Assembly (NCBI GenBank): GCA_030539275.1
Contig: JAUNSK010000014.1
Span: 22,562-86,561, forward strand
Direction of reading: 5' to 3'
Length of the DNA stretch: 64,000 nt
DNA from: Oscillospiraceae bacterium
GTDB taxonomy: Bacteria > Bacillota > Clostridia > Oscillospirales > Ruminococcaceae
The notes under the pieces were generated by a model, which saw nothing but the letters and a program-made list of their open reading frames with translations, was not told the DNA's origin and ran no database searches. Both the position numbers and the translations under genes were made by a program. Shown in pieces: positions 17,421-26,200 of this stretch. The stretch's first letter is position 1, and each line of letters starts with the position of its first letter.

Positions 17421-18038
17421 ATGAAAGTCGTAGTCTTTCACGGAAGTCCGCGAAAAGGAAATACATATATAGCAACCAGGCTTTTTATGGATGGACTGTC
17501 GCAGTGCGGAGAAGTTAGTTATTCGGAGTTTTTCCTGCCTGAAGCTATTCCGGAATTTTGTATGGGCTGCCAGTTATGTCTTAGTAATTCTCATGAAAAA
17601 TGTCCTCACTCCAGCTACATTGAGCCGATATTTCAGGAGATAATGGATGCTGATGCACTTGTTTTTACAACACCACATTATGGTGCCTGCAGTATGACCG
17701 GGGGCATGAAAAATTTACTGGATCATCTTGATTTTTTAACATTAACAGTGGCACCACGAAAAGAAATATTCAATAAAAAAGCCTTTGTACTTTCAACAGG
17801 TACTGGGTCAACTGCTGCAATCAAACCGATTAAGAAATATCTAAAGAACTGGGGAATTAACCGGGTATCTTCAATTGGGATAAGGATGTTTATAGATAAA
17901 TGGAATAGCATGCCAATCAGGAAACGGAGAAAACAAGAAAAAAGGCTCTGCCATGCAGCGCGGAAATTCTTTTTTATGAAGAAAAAGATACCTTACATTT
18001 CTTCAATATTTATGTATCATATTAACAGGTTTATCTAA
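17421..18038 (+). CDS. flavodoxin-fold NAD(P)H-dependent oxidoreductase
   Basis: A 205-residue member of the NADPH-dependent FMN reductase family. The FMN phosphate loop is HGSPRKGNT (residues 8-16), followed by the cysteine motif CMGCQLCLSNSHEKCPH typical of the iron-sulphur flavoprotein-like subgroup, then the second flavin loop TPHYGACSMTGGMKN. It moves electrons from NAD(P)H to an unknown acceptor in the cytoplasm. TGGAGGT precedes the ATG. The C-terminal tail is basic and ends in a hydrophobic segment, which may bring it to the membrane. Confidence 0.9.
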   Translation: MKVVVFHGSPRKGNTYIATRLFMDGLSQCGEVSYSEFFLPEAIPEFCMGCQLCLSNSHEKCPHSSYIEPIFQEIMDADALVFTTPHYGACSMTGGMKNLLDHLDFLTLTVAPRKEIFNKKAFVLSTGTGSTAAIKPIKKYLKNWGINRVSSIGIRMFIDKWNSMPIRKRRKQEKRLCHAARKFFFMKKKIPYISSIFMYHINRFI

Positions 18039-18306
18039 AAAAAATATGTCGGCAAGGGAAACTATCCCTACGAATATTGGAAACAAAACGGATATTTTGA
18101 TAAGTGCCCTTTATGATACAATATATTATGATAATAATTCATTCGTACGACAACTTCCTATTTGTCGGGGAGTTGTCCGGACAAGCAAATTAAAATTTGC
18201 AGAAAAGATTATATTTATTTATACCGGGAAAGTAAACAATGGAATTTACAAATAAAAACACATTTTTTTTGATACGATCTTTAATATTGAATTTCAATTA
18301 ACAGAA

Positions 18307-18330
18307 ACGTTCGTCCCCGGGGACGAACGT
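18307..18330. repeat. perfect 24-base GC-rich palindrome
   Basis: The half-site ACGTTCGTCCCC is followed directly by its exact reverse complement, with no loop. It stands out from the very AT-rich surroundings. No function is assigned; it may be a protein-binding site or a scattered palindromic repeat. Confidence 0.7.
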
Positions 18331-18335
18331 ACAAA

Positions 18336-18366
18336 AAAAGCAGTCGTCACTTAGACGGCTGCTTTT
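18336..18366. terminator. bidirectional terminator
   Basis: AAAAGCAGTCGTC pairs with GACGGCTGCTTTT around ACTTA. It is A-rich on one side and T-rich on the other and serves the dockerin gene remnant on the minus strand. Confidence 0.8.
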
Positions 18367-18409
18367 GGGTTTTATTTTGTTTATCTTATAACCTTATTCA
18401 TTGATCGGA

Positions 18410-19033
18410 TTATTGTGCGGCAACAAGGCTCTGTAAATAAAACGGAACACCGTTATTAGCAGTACCGTTGTTTATCTTTGTAATCAATGCCGTATCAGCA
18501 CTGTCACATACTCCGTCGAAATTAACGTCGCCCTTCTTTACGGTGAATGAACTGCTGGAATTGCCTATAGTAATGCTGGTGCTTGTATTGCTGACAATTG
18601 ATTTGTCAAACCATCTGCTCATAGATACATCTGAGCCAAAGGAGTATCCCGCCATTACAAGCTGCATATATGAAAGTTTTGCAGTTCCCTTGAAATATTT
18701 TGAAAGGAGTGTTTTGTCGGTAGCATTAACCACACCGTCAAGATTTATATCTCCGGCAGGATATGAAGATTTTAGAGCAAATGTTTTAAATAAATTCTTT
18801 TCAATGCTGTTACGCCATCCTATCTTGTATGCAGTTATAGTGCCTACTTTTGCGTTTGTAGTTTGTGTAGTCAACATTATGTCAGGAAAACTTCTGTAGA
18901 ATGTATATGCAAAGACTTTTGATGCTGCTGACATACCGGTATTATCTACATTAGATACTGTAAGTGCATTGTTGGATTTGGAAACGCCATAAAAATCATG
19001 TGCACCATAAAGGTGATTAATCTCGTGTGCATA
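18410..19033 (-). pseudogene. decapitated metzincin-like metalloprotease with dockerin-like repeats
   Basis: The frame is open from a stop at 19034-19036 and begins with YAHEINHLYGAHDFYG. HEINHLYGAHD matches the zinc-binding HExxHxxGxxHD motif of metzincins exactly. After about 60 more residues come two dockerin-like calcium loops, GDINLDGVVNATDKTLLSKY and GDVNFDGVCDSADTALITKI, separated by a 60-residue insert. Everything before the zinc site (signal peptide and prodomain) is missing, so this is the C-terminal half of a secreted, cellulosome-type protease. The ATG at 18934 is internal and has no ribosome binding site. Confidence 0.8.
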
Positions 19034-19042
19034 TTAGGAATA

Positions 19043-19095
19043 TTATGCAAATTTATTATTTAATTGTTGACAGTATTTTGCATAAGTGATATAAT
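19043..19095 (+). promoter_or_regulatory. promoter flanked by an inverted repeat
   Basis: TTGACA (19067-19072) and TATAAT (19090-19095), 17 bases apart. TTATGCAAA (19043-19051) and its inverse TTTGCATAA (19077-19085) bracket the -35 box, as an operator would. It lies 197 bases before the alkylsulfatase gene. Confidence 0.65.
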
Positions 19096-19291
19096 AATTT
19101 ATACAATTGGAATAAAATGTATTGATGATTATTATCCACAAGCATCTGCGTCTTCAATAACGCTTTTTCTTATTACATAAATTCAACGGCACAAGATAGA
19201 AAATACGGAGTGGATGATTGGATGATACAATTGTAGCATGTTTCAGGAGAAGTAAATAACACTATTTTTTTAAAGTAAAGGAGATAATAGA

Positions 19292-21262
19292 ATGAATCGT
19301 TTTTTTCCCAATGACCTTGGCCTGACAAAGGAATCAAAGCCGGCAACCAGATACACCGTTAAAGCAAATGAAGAAATATACACCCTGCTGGATTTTAAGA
19401 ATAAGCAGGAAGCCGAGTTTGCCGTGCGCGGACAGAAAGATAAGCCAAAGAAGCTGGAGCTTACCGATGCGAAAGGCAATGTAATCTGGAGCCAGGCAGC
19501 CTATTGTTTTTTAAAAGAATATGAAAAAGCTCCGGATACAGCAAATCCGAGCCTTTGGGAGAACACAAAAAACAATCACGCCTACGGGCTGTTTGAGGTG
19601 TGCGATCGTATTTATCAGGTGCGCGGCTATGATATGGCCAACCTGACGGTAATCAAAGGAGATACAGGATGGATTGTCTTTGATCCTCTGATGAGCGTAG
19701 AATGCAGTCACGCAGCCATGCAGCTTATCGGGAAAAACCTCGGGAGTTATCCAGTCAAGGCAGTTATCATTTCACATCCGCATGTGGATCACTTTGGCGG
19801 AATTCTTGGCGTGATGAGAGAAAAACAGCGTGCAGATGACAGCCTGTCACTCACTGAGCAGATCGCCAGTGGTAAAATCCCGATTATTGTTCCTGAGAGC
19901 TTTGAGAAACACGCCATCGAAGAAAACGTTTATGCAGGAAAAGCCATGTCACGACGTGCCAATTATCAATACGGCGTACTTCTGGAACCAGGTGTGAAAG
20001 GGAAGCTTGCTCAGGGTATTGGTATGGGACAGTCTACCGGTACAGTATCCTACCTTTCACCTACATACGAAATCAGAGAGACCGGAGAGGTCATTACGGT
20101 TGACGGAGTGGAAATGGAGTTTCAGATGACACCCGGAACAGAAGCTCCGGCAGAAATGAACACATGGTTTCCTCAGTTTAAGGCATTGTGGGTAGCAGAA
20201 AACTGTACTGCAACGCTGCACAACCTCTATACGCTGCGTGGCGCACAGGTACGTGATGGTGCGGCTTGGGCAAGTTATCTGACTGAAACAATTATCCGCT
20301 ACGGCAGCAAGGCTGAGGTCACTTTCCAGTCACACAACTGGCCTCATTGGGGCAATGCGGAGATCAACGACTATCTTGTCAATACCGCTGCGGTATACAA
20401 GTATATCAATGATCAGACGTTGACTTATATCAATCAGGGATATACTTCTGATGAAATCTCCAATATGATAAAGCTGCCCAGTGAATTGGAAAAGATATGG
20501 TACACCCGCCAATACTATGGCACTGTGGCACATGACTCGAAAGCAGTTTATCAGAAGTACATGGGATGGTATGATGCCAATCCTGTCAACCTTAACCCTC
20601 TTATGCCAACTGACAGCGCAAAGAAGTGGGTTGAATATATGGGGGATGTAGATAAGGCATTACTCAAGGCTAAAGCAGATTACGAAGACGGTCAGTATCA
20701 GTGGGTGGCAGAGGTGACCAATACCATTGTTTTTGCTTATCCCGAAAATGAGGCTGCACGGTTGCTGTGTGCCGACGCATTGGAGCAGCTTGGTTATCAG
20801 GCAGAATCAGGGCCATGGCGCAACGCTTATCTTACCGCAGCGCTGGAGCTTCGTTTCGGCAACTGTGCTGCAGATGCAAAGGTAGCAAAAAGCAACGGTG
20901 ACATTATCAGGAAAATGACCGCTCATATGTTGTTTGACTACATGGGAATTCTGTTAAACAAACAGGCTCTTGAAGACTGTGACTTTGTTATGAACGTGAT
21001 ACTGCCCGATGTTGATGAACAGTATATGCTGCGAATTAAAAACGGTGTAGTTCTGGTGTATGATGATACCTTGTCAGATGAGGCAGATGTCTCTATTACA
21101 TGTCCGAAAAATGCTCTGTTCTATATAGTAACAAACGATCAGGACAATATGGCAAAGGCCATACATATAGAGGGCGATACAAAGCTGGTTACATTACTTG
21201 CGGAAAATATGAATCAGGTTCCGGTCATGGGAACTGTTCCATTCAACATTATTGAACCGTAA
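19292..21262 (+). CDS. alkyl/aryl sulfatase (SdsA/BDS1-like, metallo-beta-lactamase fold)
   Basis: A 656-residue linear primary-alkylsulfatase. Residues 85-360 are the metallo-beta-lactamase domain: SHPHVDHFGG (about 161-170) is the HxHxDH zinc motif, WVAENCTATLHNLYTLRG supplies further ligands of this family, and SHNWPHWG follows. The middle is the helical dimerisation domain (YMGWYDANPVNLNPL) and the end is an SCP2-like domain (about residues 530-656). It hydrolyses alkyl sulfate esters to alcohol and sulfate. AAAGGAG precedes the ATG. There is no signal peptide, whereas SdsA1 is secreted, so it would act inside the cell. Codon use (CGC, GCG, CTG) is unlike its AT-rich neighbours, pointing to transfer. 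Confidence 0.93.
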   Translation: MNRFFPNDLGLTKESKPATRYTVKANEEIYTLLDFKNKQEAEFAVRGQKDKPKKLELTDAKGNVIWSQAAYCFLKEYEKAPDTANPSLWENTKNNHAYGLFEVCDRIYQVRGYDMANLTVIKGDTGWIVFDPLMSVECSHAAMQLIGKNLGSYPVKAVIISHPHVDHFGGILGVMREKQRADDSLSLTEQIASGKIPIIVPESFEKHAIEENVYAGKAMSRRANYQYGVLLEPGVKGKLAQGIGMGQSTGTVSYLSPTYEIRETGEVITVDGVEMEFQMTPGTEAPAEMNTWFPQFKALWVAENCTATLHNLYTLRGAQVRDGAAWASYLTETIIRYGSKAEVTFQSHNWPHWGNAEINDYLVNTAAVYKYINDQTLTYINQGYTSDEISNMIKLPSELEKIWYTRQYYGTVAHDSKAVYQKYMGWYDANPVNLNPLMPTDSAKKWVEYMGDVDKALLKAKADYEDGQYQWVAEVTNTIVFAYPENEAARLLCADALEQLGYQAESGPWRNAYLTAALELRFGNCAADAKVAKSNGDIIRKMTAHMLFDYMGILLNKQALEDCDFVMNVILPDVDEQYMLRIKNGVVLVYDDTLSDEADVSITCPKNALFYIVTNDQDNMAKAIHIEGDTKLVTLLAENMNQVPVMGTVPFNIIEP

Positions 21263-21754
21263 TTTTATCTGCGGTTTTGCATTACATATACAGAAATTCA
21301 GGGCACTTATTAATTTAAAAAATTCTGCGGTCAGACTTGGCAGCAGGATTTTTTTCTTCCTATTATATGGCTTTCGATGACTTGTATACACAAAGATAAA
21401 ATGATGATTATAAAGGGTTGTCAAAGTTTGCAGATCAGAGTAATTTTAATGCATTTTTGCCTATTTACCAATTCACAATTATATGTTATACTATTATCAT
21501 CAGTGGTATTATTTACAATAATTTATTGGAGGTAAAAAGCATGGAGAACTATGAGTGAATAGACAGTGTGAAAATACAAAACATACCATGGAACAGACTT
21601 TTTTATGCATATGGTGCAACAGTGAATTTCCCGTCAATAAATCATTACTGCGTTTTAAATATGAAAAGGTAATTAAGTACCGGGGTAACTGCAGCAATAA
21701 AAAGTGTTGAAGAAGATAGTATTACGATTGTAATCGGACAGGAAGGTGATTATC
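21263..21754. other. non-coding stretch with an immunity-like gene remnant
   Basis: Between 21565 and 21740 two frames make coding-like sense: VKIQNIPWNRLFYAYGATVN, stopping at 21672, and then GVTAAIKSVEEDSITIVIGQ near 21680. The W-x(4)-YAYG pattern recalls a family of short conserved proteins seen near toxins. A ribosome binding site (GGAGGT) at 21529 leads to a very short frame. Nothing was recognised between 21263 and 21500 beyond AT-rich sequence. Confidence 0.4.
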
Positions 21755-22294
21755 ATGATTTATTTTATTGCATATCTGATATATGTTTTTGGTTTCATAT
21801 TTCTATGGGCATTCGTTCACTTAATACGGAGAATGTATCATCTCATACACGCTGACAGGGTAGTTAAAGTCATTGCCTGGGACAGAAAGCAGGAGTCAGT
21901 TAAACGGGTTTTATTCCTTGTGGCAATTATTATAGCATTCGTACGTTTTTTAAATAAGTACTTAATAAATCTTGAAAAGGGGAATATTGATTATTCTGAT
22001 ATATATTTTTTTCTGTGTATTTTAACTGGAATATTCTTTGTTTATTTCCTTCTAGTTGCGTTGAATTCAAGATTTATTTACATAACTGACAGAATGATAA
22101 TATTTGAAGATTGTGTAAAAAAAGCAGAGGGATACCAATATCGGATAACAGACGATATACTCGAATTATATGCATTAAAGCCCCCTAAAACGCTAAAAAA
22201 ATATATTATTGAAGAAGATAAGTTCTTATTAGAAGATATATTGATTGAAAACTATAAGATGATTGAGAACCAGGTTGCTGTTAAAAGGTTTTAA
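21755..22294 (+). CDS. hypothetical membrane protein
   Basis: A 179-residue protein with three or four membrane helices (about residues 2-26, 50-65, 84-108) and a cytoplasmic C-terminal half of about 70 residues (MIIFEDCVKKAEGYQYRI...). I do not recognise a family. GGAAGG lies 7 bases before the ATG at 21755; a GTG at 21746 overlaps that site. It sits between an immunity-like remnant and a DUF1963 gene, with 24 bases to the next gene, so the two are probably co-transcribed. Confidence 0.7.
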   Translation: MIYFIAYLIYVFGFIFLWAFVHLIRRMYHLIHADRVVKVIAWDRKQESVKRVLFLVAIIIAFVRFLNKYLINLEKGNIDYSDIYFFLCILTGIFFVYFLLVALNSRFIYITDRMIIFEDCVKKAEGYQYRITDDILELYALKPPKTLKKYIIEEDKFLLEDILIENYKMIENQVAVKRF

Positions 22295-22318
22295 AGGTCA
22301 TGGAGGAATGCTATATCA

Positions 22319-23071
22319 TTGCGTAATAAAGCAGAACTTCGCGGCAAGGTAATACCAGTAGGAGCAAGCAAAGTCGGAGGCTTTCCTGATTTGCCTCCGG
22401 AAATAGAATATCCTGAAATGTCAGGATTTACGAGGACAAGGCTTAAAGGTCAGAGAAAAGATGAGGTAGAGTTGGTTCCTGAATCGTCAATGCAGCTTAT
22501 GGCGCAGATAAATCTGTATGAACTTGCACAGACGGGTGCAGATTTAGAAAATTTTCTGCCGAAAAGAGGTATGCTGTATTTCTTCTGCAACGGTTGTTAT
22601 GGCTGCGATGTTTTTGACGTTAATAGCTATCCCGGTCCAAATGATAAAATATATGTGGATACTCCCGAAAAAGCACAAATTGCCAAGGTGATATACTGGG
22701 ATGGTGATATAACAACATTGTGCAGGAAAGAACCCAAACTTTCTTATTTAGATGGAATTATGAAGTGCCTGAAAAAAGAATATGCCCTTGATTTTTGCAG
22801 TGATGACAATTACGATGAAGAGATGCTTGAAAATCTTGATGAGATACTGGATATACTTGAAATTGAAGAAAATGATCTCTGCTATACGCATGATAAGCTT
22901 TTCGGAGTGCCGTGGACAGTTAATCCCCGTGATATGGGCGGCGATGATGTGAATTTGCTGCAAATGAGAGACGGCGAAGGCTCGGTCGTTTCTGACTTCT
23001 GGGCGATAAACAAAAAAGATCTGGCAGACTGGGATTTTTCAGCGGCAAGATTCTGGGAGGACGTAGATTGA
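22319..23071 (+). CDS. YwqG-like DUF1963 protein
   Basis: A 250-residue cytoplasmic protein. It carries the DUF1963 pattern: SKVGGFPDLPPEIEYPE, then LMAQINLYELA, then LPKRGMLYFFC, and later KLFGVPWTVNPRDM and DFWAINKKDLADWDFS near the end. DUF1963 (YwqG) proteins have no known reaction, but in Firmicutes they are common beside toxin and immunity genes. The start is TTG at 22319, with GGAGG about 12 bases upstream. It follows a membrane protein gene. Confidence 0.8.
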   Translation: MRNKAELRGKVIPVGASKVGGFPDLPPEIEYPEMSGFTRTRLKGQRKDEVELVPESSMQLMAQINLYELAQTGADLENFLPKRGMLYFFCNGCYGCDVFDVNSYPGPNDKIYVDTPEKAQIAKVIYWDGDITTLCRKEPKLSYLDGIMKCLKKEYALDFCSDDNYDEEMLENLDEILDILEIEENDLCYTHDKLFGVPWTVNPRDMGGDDVNLLQMRDGEGSVVSDFWAINKKDLADWDFSAARFWEDVD

Positions 23072-23183
23072 TTAGTTTGACGACCGAAAAATGTTACTGA
23101 CTATAATGATATAGATCACAACAGTAAAAATACAGTCAAAAAAAGAATAATTTCTATGTTAAATAGAAAAGTACGGAGATATT

Positions 23184-24716
23184 ATGGATAAATCATATAT
23201 AAAGTTTAAACGCCTTGGCATCAGTCTTTCGCCAATCGGAATAGAGCAATCCGAGGAATGTGTACCATATTTCTGCACACCGAAAGGAGCATCCATAATC
23301 GGTTGGGCCGGAACAGACGGCATCCACTATTGCAGAATCCGCGGCTTTGGAAATATGATCTTTGCTGTCAACCCCATGAACGCTACAAATGACTATGTAC
23401 ATCCCATTGCAGAGGACTTTGAAACCTTGCTGCGTTTGATCCTTGCCTGTGGAGATGCAGCGGGAGTGGAACAGGCGTGGCTGTTGGACAAGGAGCAGTT
23501 TGATGCTTATTTAAAGCAAAACGTGCCGACATCCATACAGAACTCTGTTATCACTGAGATCAGCAGCAGATTTGAACTGTCTGAATTGCCTGAAGCATGG
23601 CAGTATCTTCACGACTTGCAGCAGAATTTTGATCATAGCAAAATTAAATATACCGAGGATTATTACGATCCTGAAATGAATCCTAATGCGGTAAGCACAC
23701 CTTACGAATGGAAGGTTTACTATGACGGCAGTTTCTGGGGACACCAGGGCAGGGCACGTGCCGGAACTGAAATTCCTGTTGACCGACACTTTGACTGGTC
23801 AGGACATCACTGGATTATCCCCTCGGTCTACTCATGCAGCAAAGGAATTGTCGTTGATTTCTGTATGCGTGTTGATGCAGAAGAAATCAGAGCTTTCATG
23901 AAAAAATGGAATCTGAGCCGGGAGAACGATTCATGTGAAAACTATACGCATGACCAACAGATAAAAATAGAACTTGACAATCCCCTGAATCTGAATATTC
24001 AACCCAAGTTGGAACTGAACGGGCGAAAGATGCAGAATTTCAGTGGATGTTCAGTGAGTTATAATCCATGCCTGCCGAATGAAATGATAAATGAATCAGA
24101 AGCAAAACTGGCAGTGGATCATTATGGCCTGGACGCCACTTATGGATGGGTCATATCCAGAAATGCTTTCCCGTGGTCAACCAGAGGCCGCCCGGAAATC
24201 AACTCGCTTTTTCTCACCATGAAGCAGCAGCCGGAATTGATTCCGGGATCACATTTCAAGGTCCACGCTCCAGGAGATTCATTTGTTTTCAGTCATCCTG
24301 TAAGCATGCAGGAATACATTTTAACTGTGCAGGATCTGGAACAACAGGCTTTGCCAGAGAATAGTTTTGACACAGACCACTGGATTTATCCAACACATTT
24401 TACTTTCATGAGCTACACATTGTCACCTGAAACTACAGAGAAAATTATTATCAGTGATTGCAACGAGGGTGATAAGCCGATCGAAAACGTACAGACAGAA
24501 GATCCTATAACTCCGGCTGCAAGCAGCAATGTAAGCTGTATCGGGATCATTGGCGGTGCAGACGGGCCAACTGCAATTGCATTCGGAGGAAATAAACAGG
24601 GGAATCTCCGTACTGCATGTTCAGCACTGCATTTTGAACCGGTACAGTCAGACATTGAGTGGCAGATCTCTTTTCATGAGAAACGCTTTGATAATTTTAC
24701 GATTTCGCTGATATAG
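23184..24716 (+). CDS. hypothetical protein with a GIIGGADGPTAI element
   Basis: A 510-residue soluble protein I cannot place. The N-terminal 130 residues (VPYFCTPKGASIIGWAGTDGIHYCRIRGFG) look like a SUKH- or barrel-type unit, and the middle has tryptophan-rich segments (YDGSFWGHQGRARAG). Near residues 453-466 it carries CIGIIGGADGPTAIAF, a motif best known from the beta subunit of sodium-pumping decarboxylases, although this protein has no membrane helices. A weak ribosome binding site (GTACGGAG) lies upstream. The codon use is more GC-rich than the neighbours'. A terminator follows. Confidence 0.65.
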   Translation: MDKSYIKFKRLGISLSPIGIEQSEECVPYFCTPKGASIIGWAGTDGIHYCRIRGFGNMIFAVNPMNATNDYVHPIAEDFETLLRLILACGDAAGVEQAWLLDKEQFDAYLKQNVPTSIQNSVITEISSRFELSELPEAWQYLHDLQQNFDHSKIKYTEDYYDPEMNPNAVSTPYEWKVYYDGSFWGHQGRARAGTEIPVDRHFDWSGHHWIIPSVYSCSKGIVVDFCMRVDAEEIRAFMKKWNLSRENDSCENYTHDQQIKIELDNPLNLNIQPKLELNGRKMQNFSGCSVSYNPCLPNEMINESEAKLAVDHYGLDATYGWVISRNAFPWSTRGRPEINSLFLTMKQQPELIPGSHFKVHAPGDSFVFSHPVSMQEYILTVQDLEQQALPENSFDTDHWIYPTHFTFMSYTLSPETTEKIIISDCNEGDKPIENVQTEDPITPAASSNVSCIGIIGGADGPTAIAFGGNKQGNLRTACSALHFEPVQSDIEWQISFHEKRFDNFTISLI

Positions 24717-24736
24717 AAAATAAATAAAACTGTAAT

Positions 24737-24761
24737 GCCGGTCGGTTGACCGGCTTTTTTT
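24737..24761 (+). terminator. rho-independent terminator
   Basis: GCCGGTC and GACCGGC enclose a GGTT loop, followed by seven Ts. Confidence 0.9.
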
Positions 24762-24828
24762 CTTATATGAGACGAAGAATTCAAAGACACATGCCTTAGA
24801 AAAACAAGATAAATTCTCAAAAATGCCC

Positions 24829-24890
24829 TTGACAAATGTATCCTTAATCGTTATAATTGTATACATAGGAGTTATACAATTATAACGATT
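24829..24890 (+). promoter_or_regulatory. GntR-operon promoter with an 18-bp perfect inverted repeat
   Basis: TTGACA (24829-24834), 17-base spacer, TATAAT (24852-24857). AATCGTTATAATTGTATA (24846-24863) and its exact reverse complement (24873-24890), around a nine-base loop, cover the -10 box and the start site. This is the expected operator of the YtrA-type GntR repressor encoded just downstream, which would block RNA polymerase until its ligand is bound. Confidence 0.9.
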
Positions 24891-24944
24891 GCTATATTCC
24901 GGAATGTACAATCGTTTTTGTACTCGTAAGGAGTGTACACTTAA

Positions 24945-25325
24945 ATGAATATTAATATAAGCAATGCATCTGGTGAGCCGATATATCTGCAGATCGTAAA
25001 CCAGATAAAAACTCTGATCCTTGAGGGCAAGCTCAAAGAGGGGGAAATGCTTCCTTCCATGCGCAATCTTGCACTTGAACTCAGGATCAGCTTTATGACA
25101 ACAAAACGAGCATATGATGAGCTGGAACGTGACGGATTTATTGAATCATATACCGGAAAGGGCAGCTTCGTCAAGGCTCAGAATCTGGAGCTTTATCGGG
25201 AGGAGCAGATAAAAGCCATTGAGGCCTTGCTGATGGAGGCAGGTGAGAAGGCAAGAAAATGCGGTATAACAAACGAGGAACTCCATGAATTACTTGATCT
25301 TGTTAATGGAGGAGATCAGACATGA
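24945..25325 (+). CDS. GntR-family regulator, YtrA subfamily
   Basis: A 126-residue repressor. The N-terminal winged helix is canonical: GEPIYLQIVNQIKTLILEG, KEGEMLPSMRNLALELRISF, then the wing DGFIESYTGKGSFV. The C-terminal part is only 50 residues of helix, as in YtrA. AAGGAGTG precedes the ATG. The stop overlaps the ABC ATPase start by 4 bases (ATGA type). YtrA regulators repress their own ABC operon and respond to cell-wall-active antibiotics in several species; here the operator overlaps the promoter. Confidence 0.93.
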   Translation: MNINISNASGEPIYLQIVNQIKTLILEGKLKEGEMLPSMRNLALELRISFMTTKRAYDELERDGFIESYTGKGSFVKAQNLELYREEQIKAIEALLMEAGEKARKCGITNEELHELLDLVNGGDQT

Positions 25326-26200
25326 AAGAATATACAAATGCAATTGAGTTGAGAGATGTAACAAAAAAATATGACGGGTTTACTCTTGACCGAATAAGTT
25401 TCAATGTTCCTAAGGGCTGTATTATGGGATTTATCGGACAAAACGGAGCGGGCAAGACTACAACGATACGCAGTCTGCTGCATATTACAAATATAGACGG
25501 CGGAGAAATAAAGATGCTTGGACTTGACCATATAGGTGATGAACAGGAGATAAAGGATCGTATATCTGTAGTATTAGACGATATACCTTTTCATGAAATG
25601 CTTACTGCAAAGGATATCGGCAGGATATTTGAAGGACTGTATACAAGGTGGGACAACAGCGTATATCAGCAGTATCTTAAACGCTTCGGGCTGCCTGAAA
25701 AAAAGAAGACTGGACAGTTTTCCAAGGGCATGAAAATGAAGCTGCAGATAGCATGTGCTCTTTCTCATAATGCCGAACTTCTTATAATGGATGAGCCGAC
25801 TGCAGGACTTGATCCGATCATTCGAGATGAAATATTACATATTTTCATGGAATACTTACAGGACGGTGAACGCAGTATTCTTCTGTCATCCCATATTACT
25901 TCTGATCTTGAAAAGATAGCAGACAGCGTGACTTACATCGACAACGGAAAGATCCTGATTTCAGGATATAAGGACGAGTTACTTGAAAGTCATGGTGTTA
26001 TCAAGTGCAGCAAAAAAGAACTAAGTAATATAGATTCAACGGATATCATCAGTGTAAGGATAAACGCTTATGGTGCACAAGCAATGGTCTGGGACCGTCA
26101 AGCAGTGCAGTATAAGTACAGCGGTCATATGATCGAACCAACTACTCTTGAAGAGATAATGCTGTTCTATGTGAACAGGGACAAAAAGGAGTGGTCATAA
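25322..26200 (+). CDS. ABC transporter ATP-binding protein (YtrB-like)
   Basis: A 292-residue ATPase. Walker A is GQNGAGKTT, the signature is FSKGMKMKL, Walker B is LLIMDEPTAGLDP and the H-loop is LLSSHITSDL. The C-terminal 80 residues are an extra domain typical of YtrB-like proteins. It is coupled by overlap to the GntR gene before it and to the first permease after it. It powers the two ABC-2 permeases downstream; the substrate is probably a wall- or membrane-active compound. Confidence 0.93.
   Translation: MKEYTNAIELRDVTKKYDGFTLDRISFNVPKGCIMGFIGQNGAGKTTTIRSLLHITNIDGGEIKMLGLDHIGDEQEIKDRISVVLDDIPFHEMLTAKDIGRIFEGLYTRWDNSVYQQYLKRFGLPEKKKTGQFSKGMKMKLQIACALSHNAELLIMDEPTAGLDPIIRDEILHIFMEYLQDGERSILLSSHITSDLEKIADSVTYIDNGKILISGYKDELLESHGVIKCSKKELSNIDSTDIISVRINAYGAQAMVWDRQAVQYKYSGHMIEPTTLEEIMLFYVNRDKKEWS

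Larger units (their letters stand above)
18039..18409. other. intergenic stretch with a GC-rich palindrome and terminator
   Basis: Apart from the palindrome at 18307 and the terminator at 18336, it holds a 69-codon open frame (18046-18255) with no ribosome binding site, which I do not consider a gene. A hairpin in GACAACTTCC...GGGGAGTTGTC lies near 18150-18178. Confidence 0.5.

Noticed and set aside
18046..18255. 69-codon open frame after the flavodoxin-like gene
   Set aside because: There is no ribosome binding site and no recognisable family, and it overlaps a hairpin; its composition looks non-coding.
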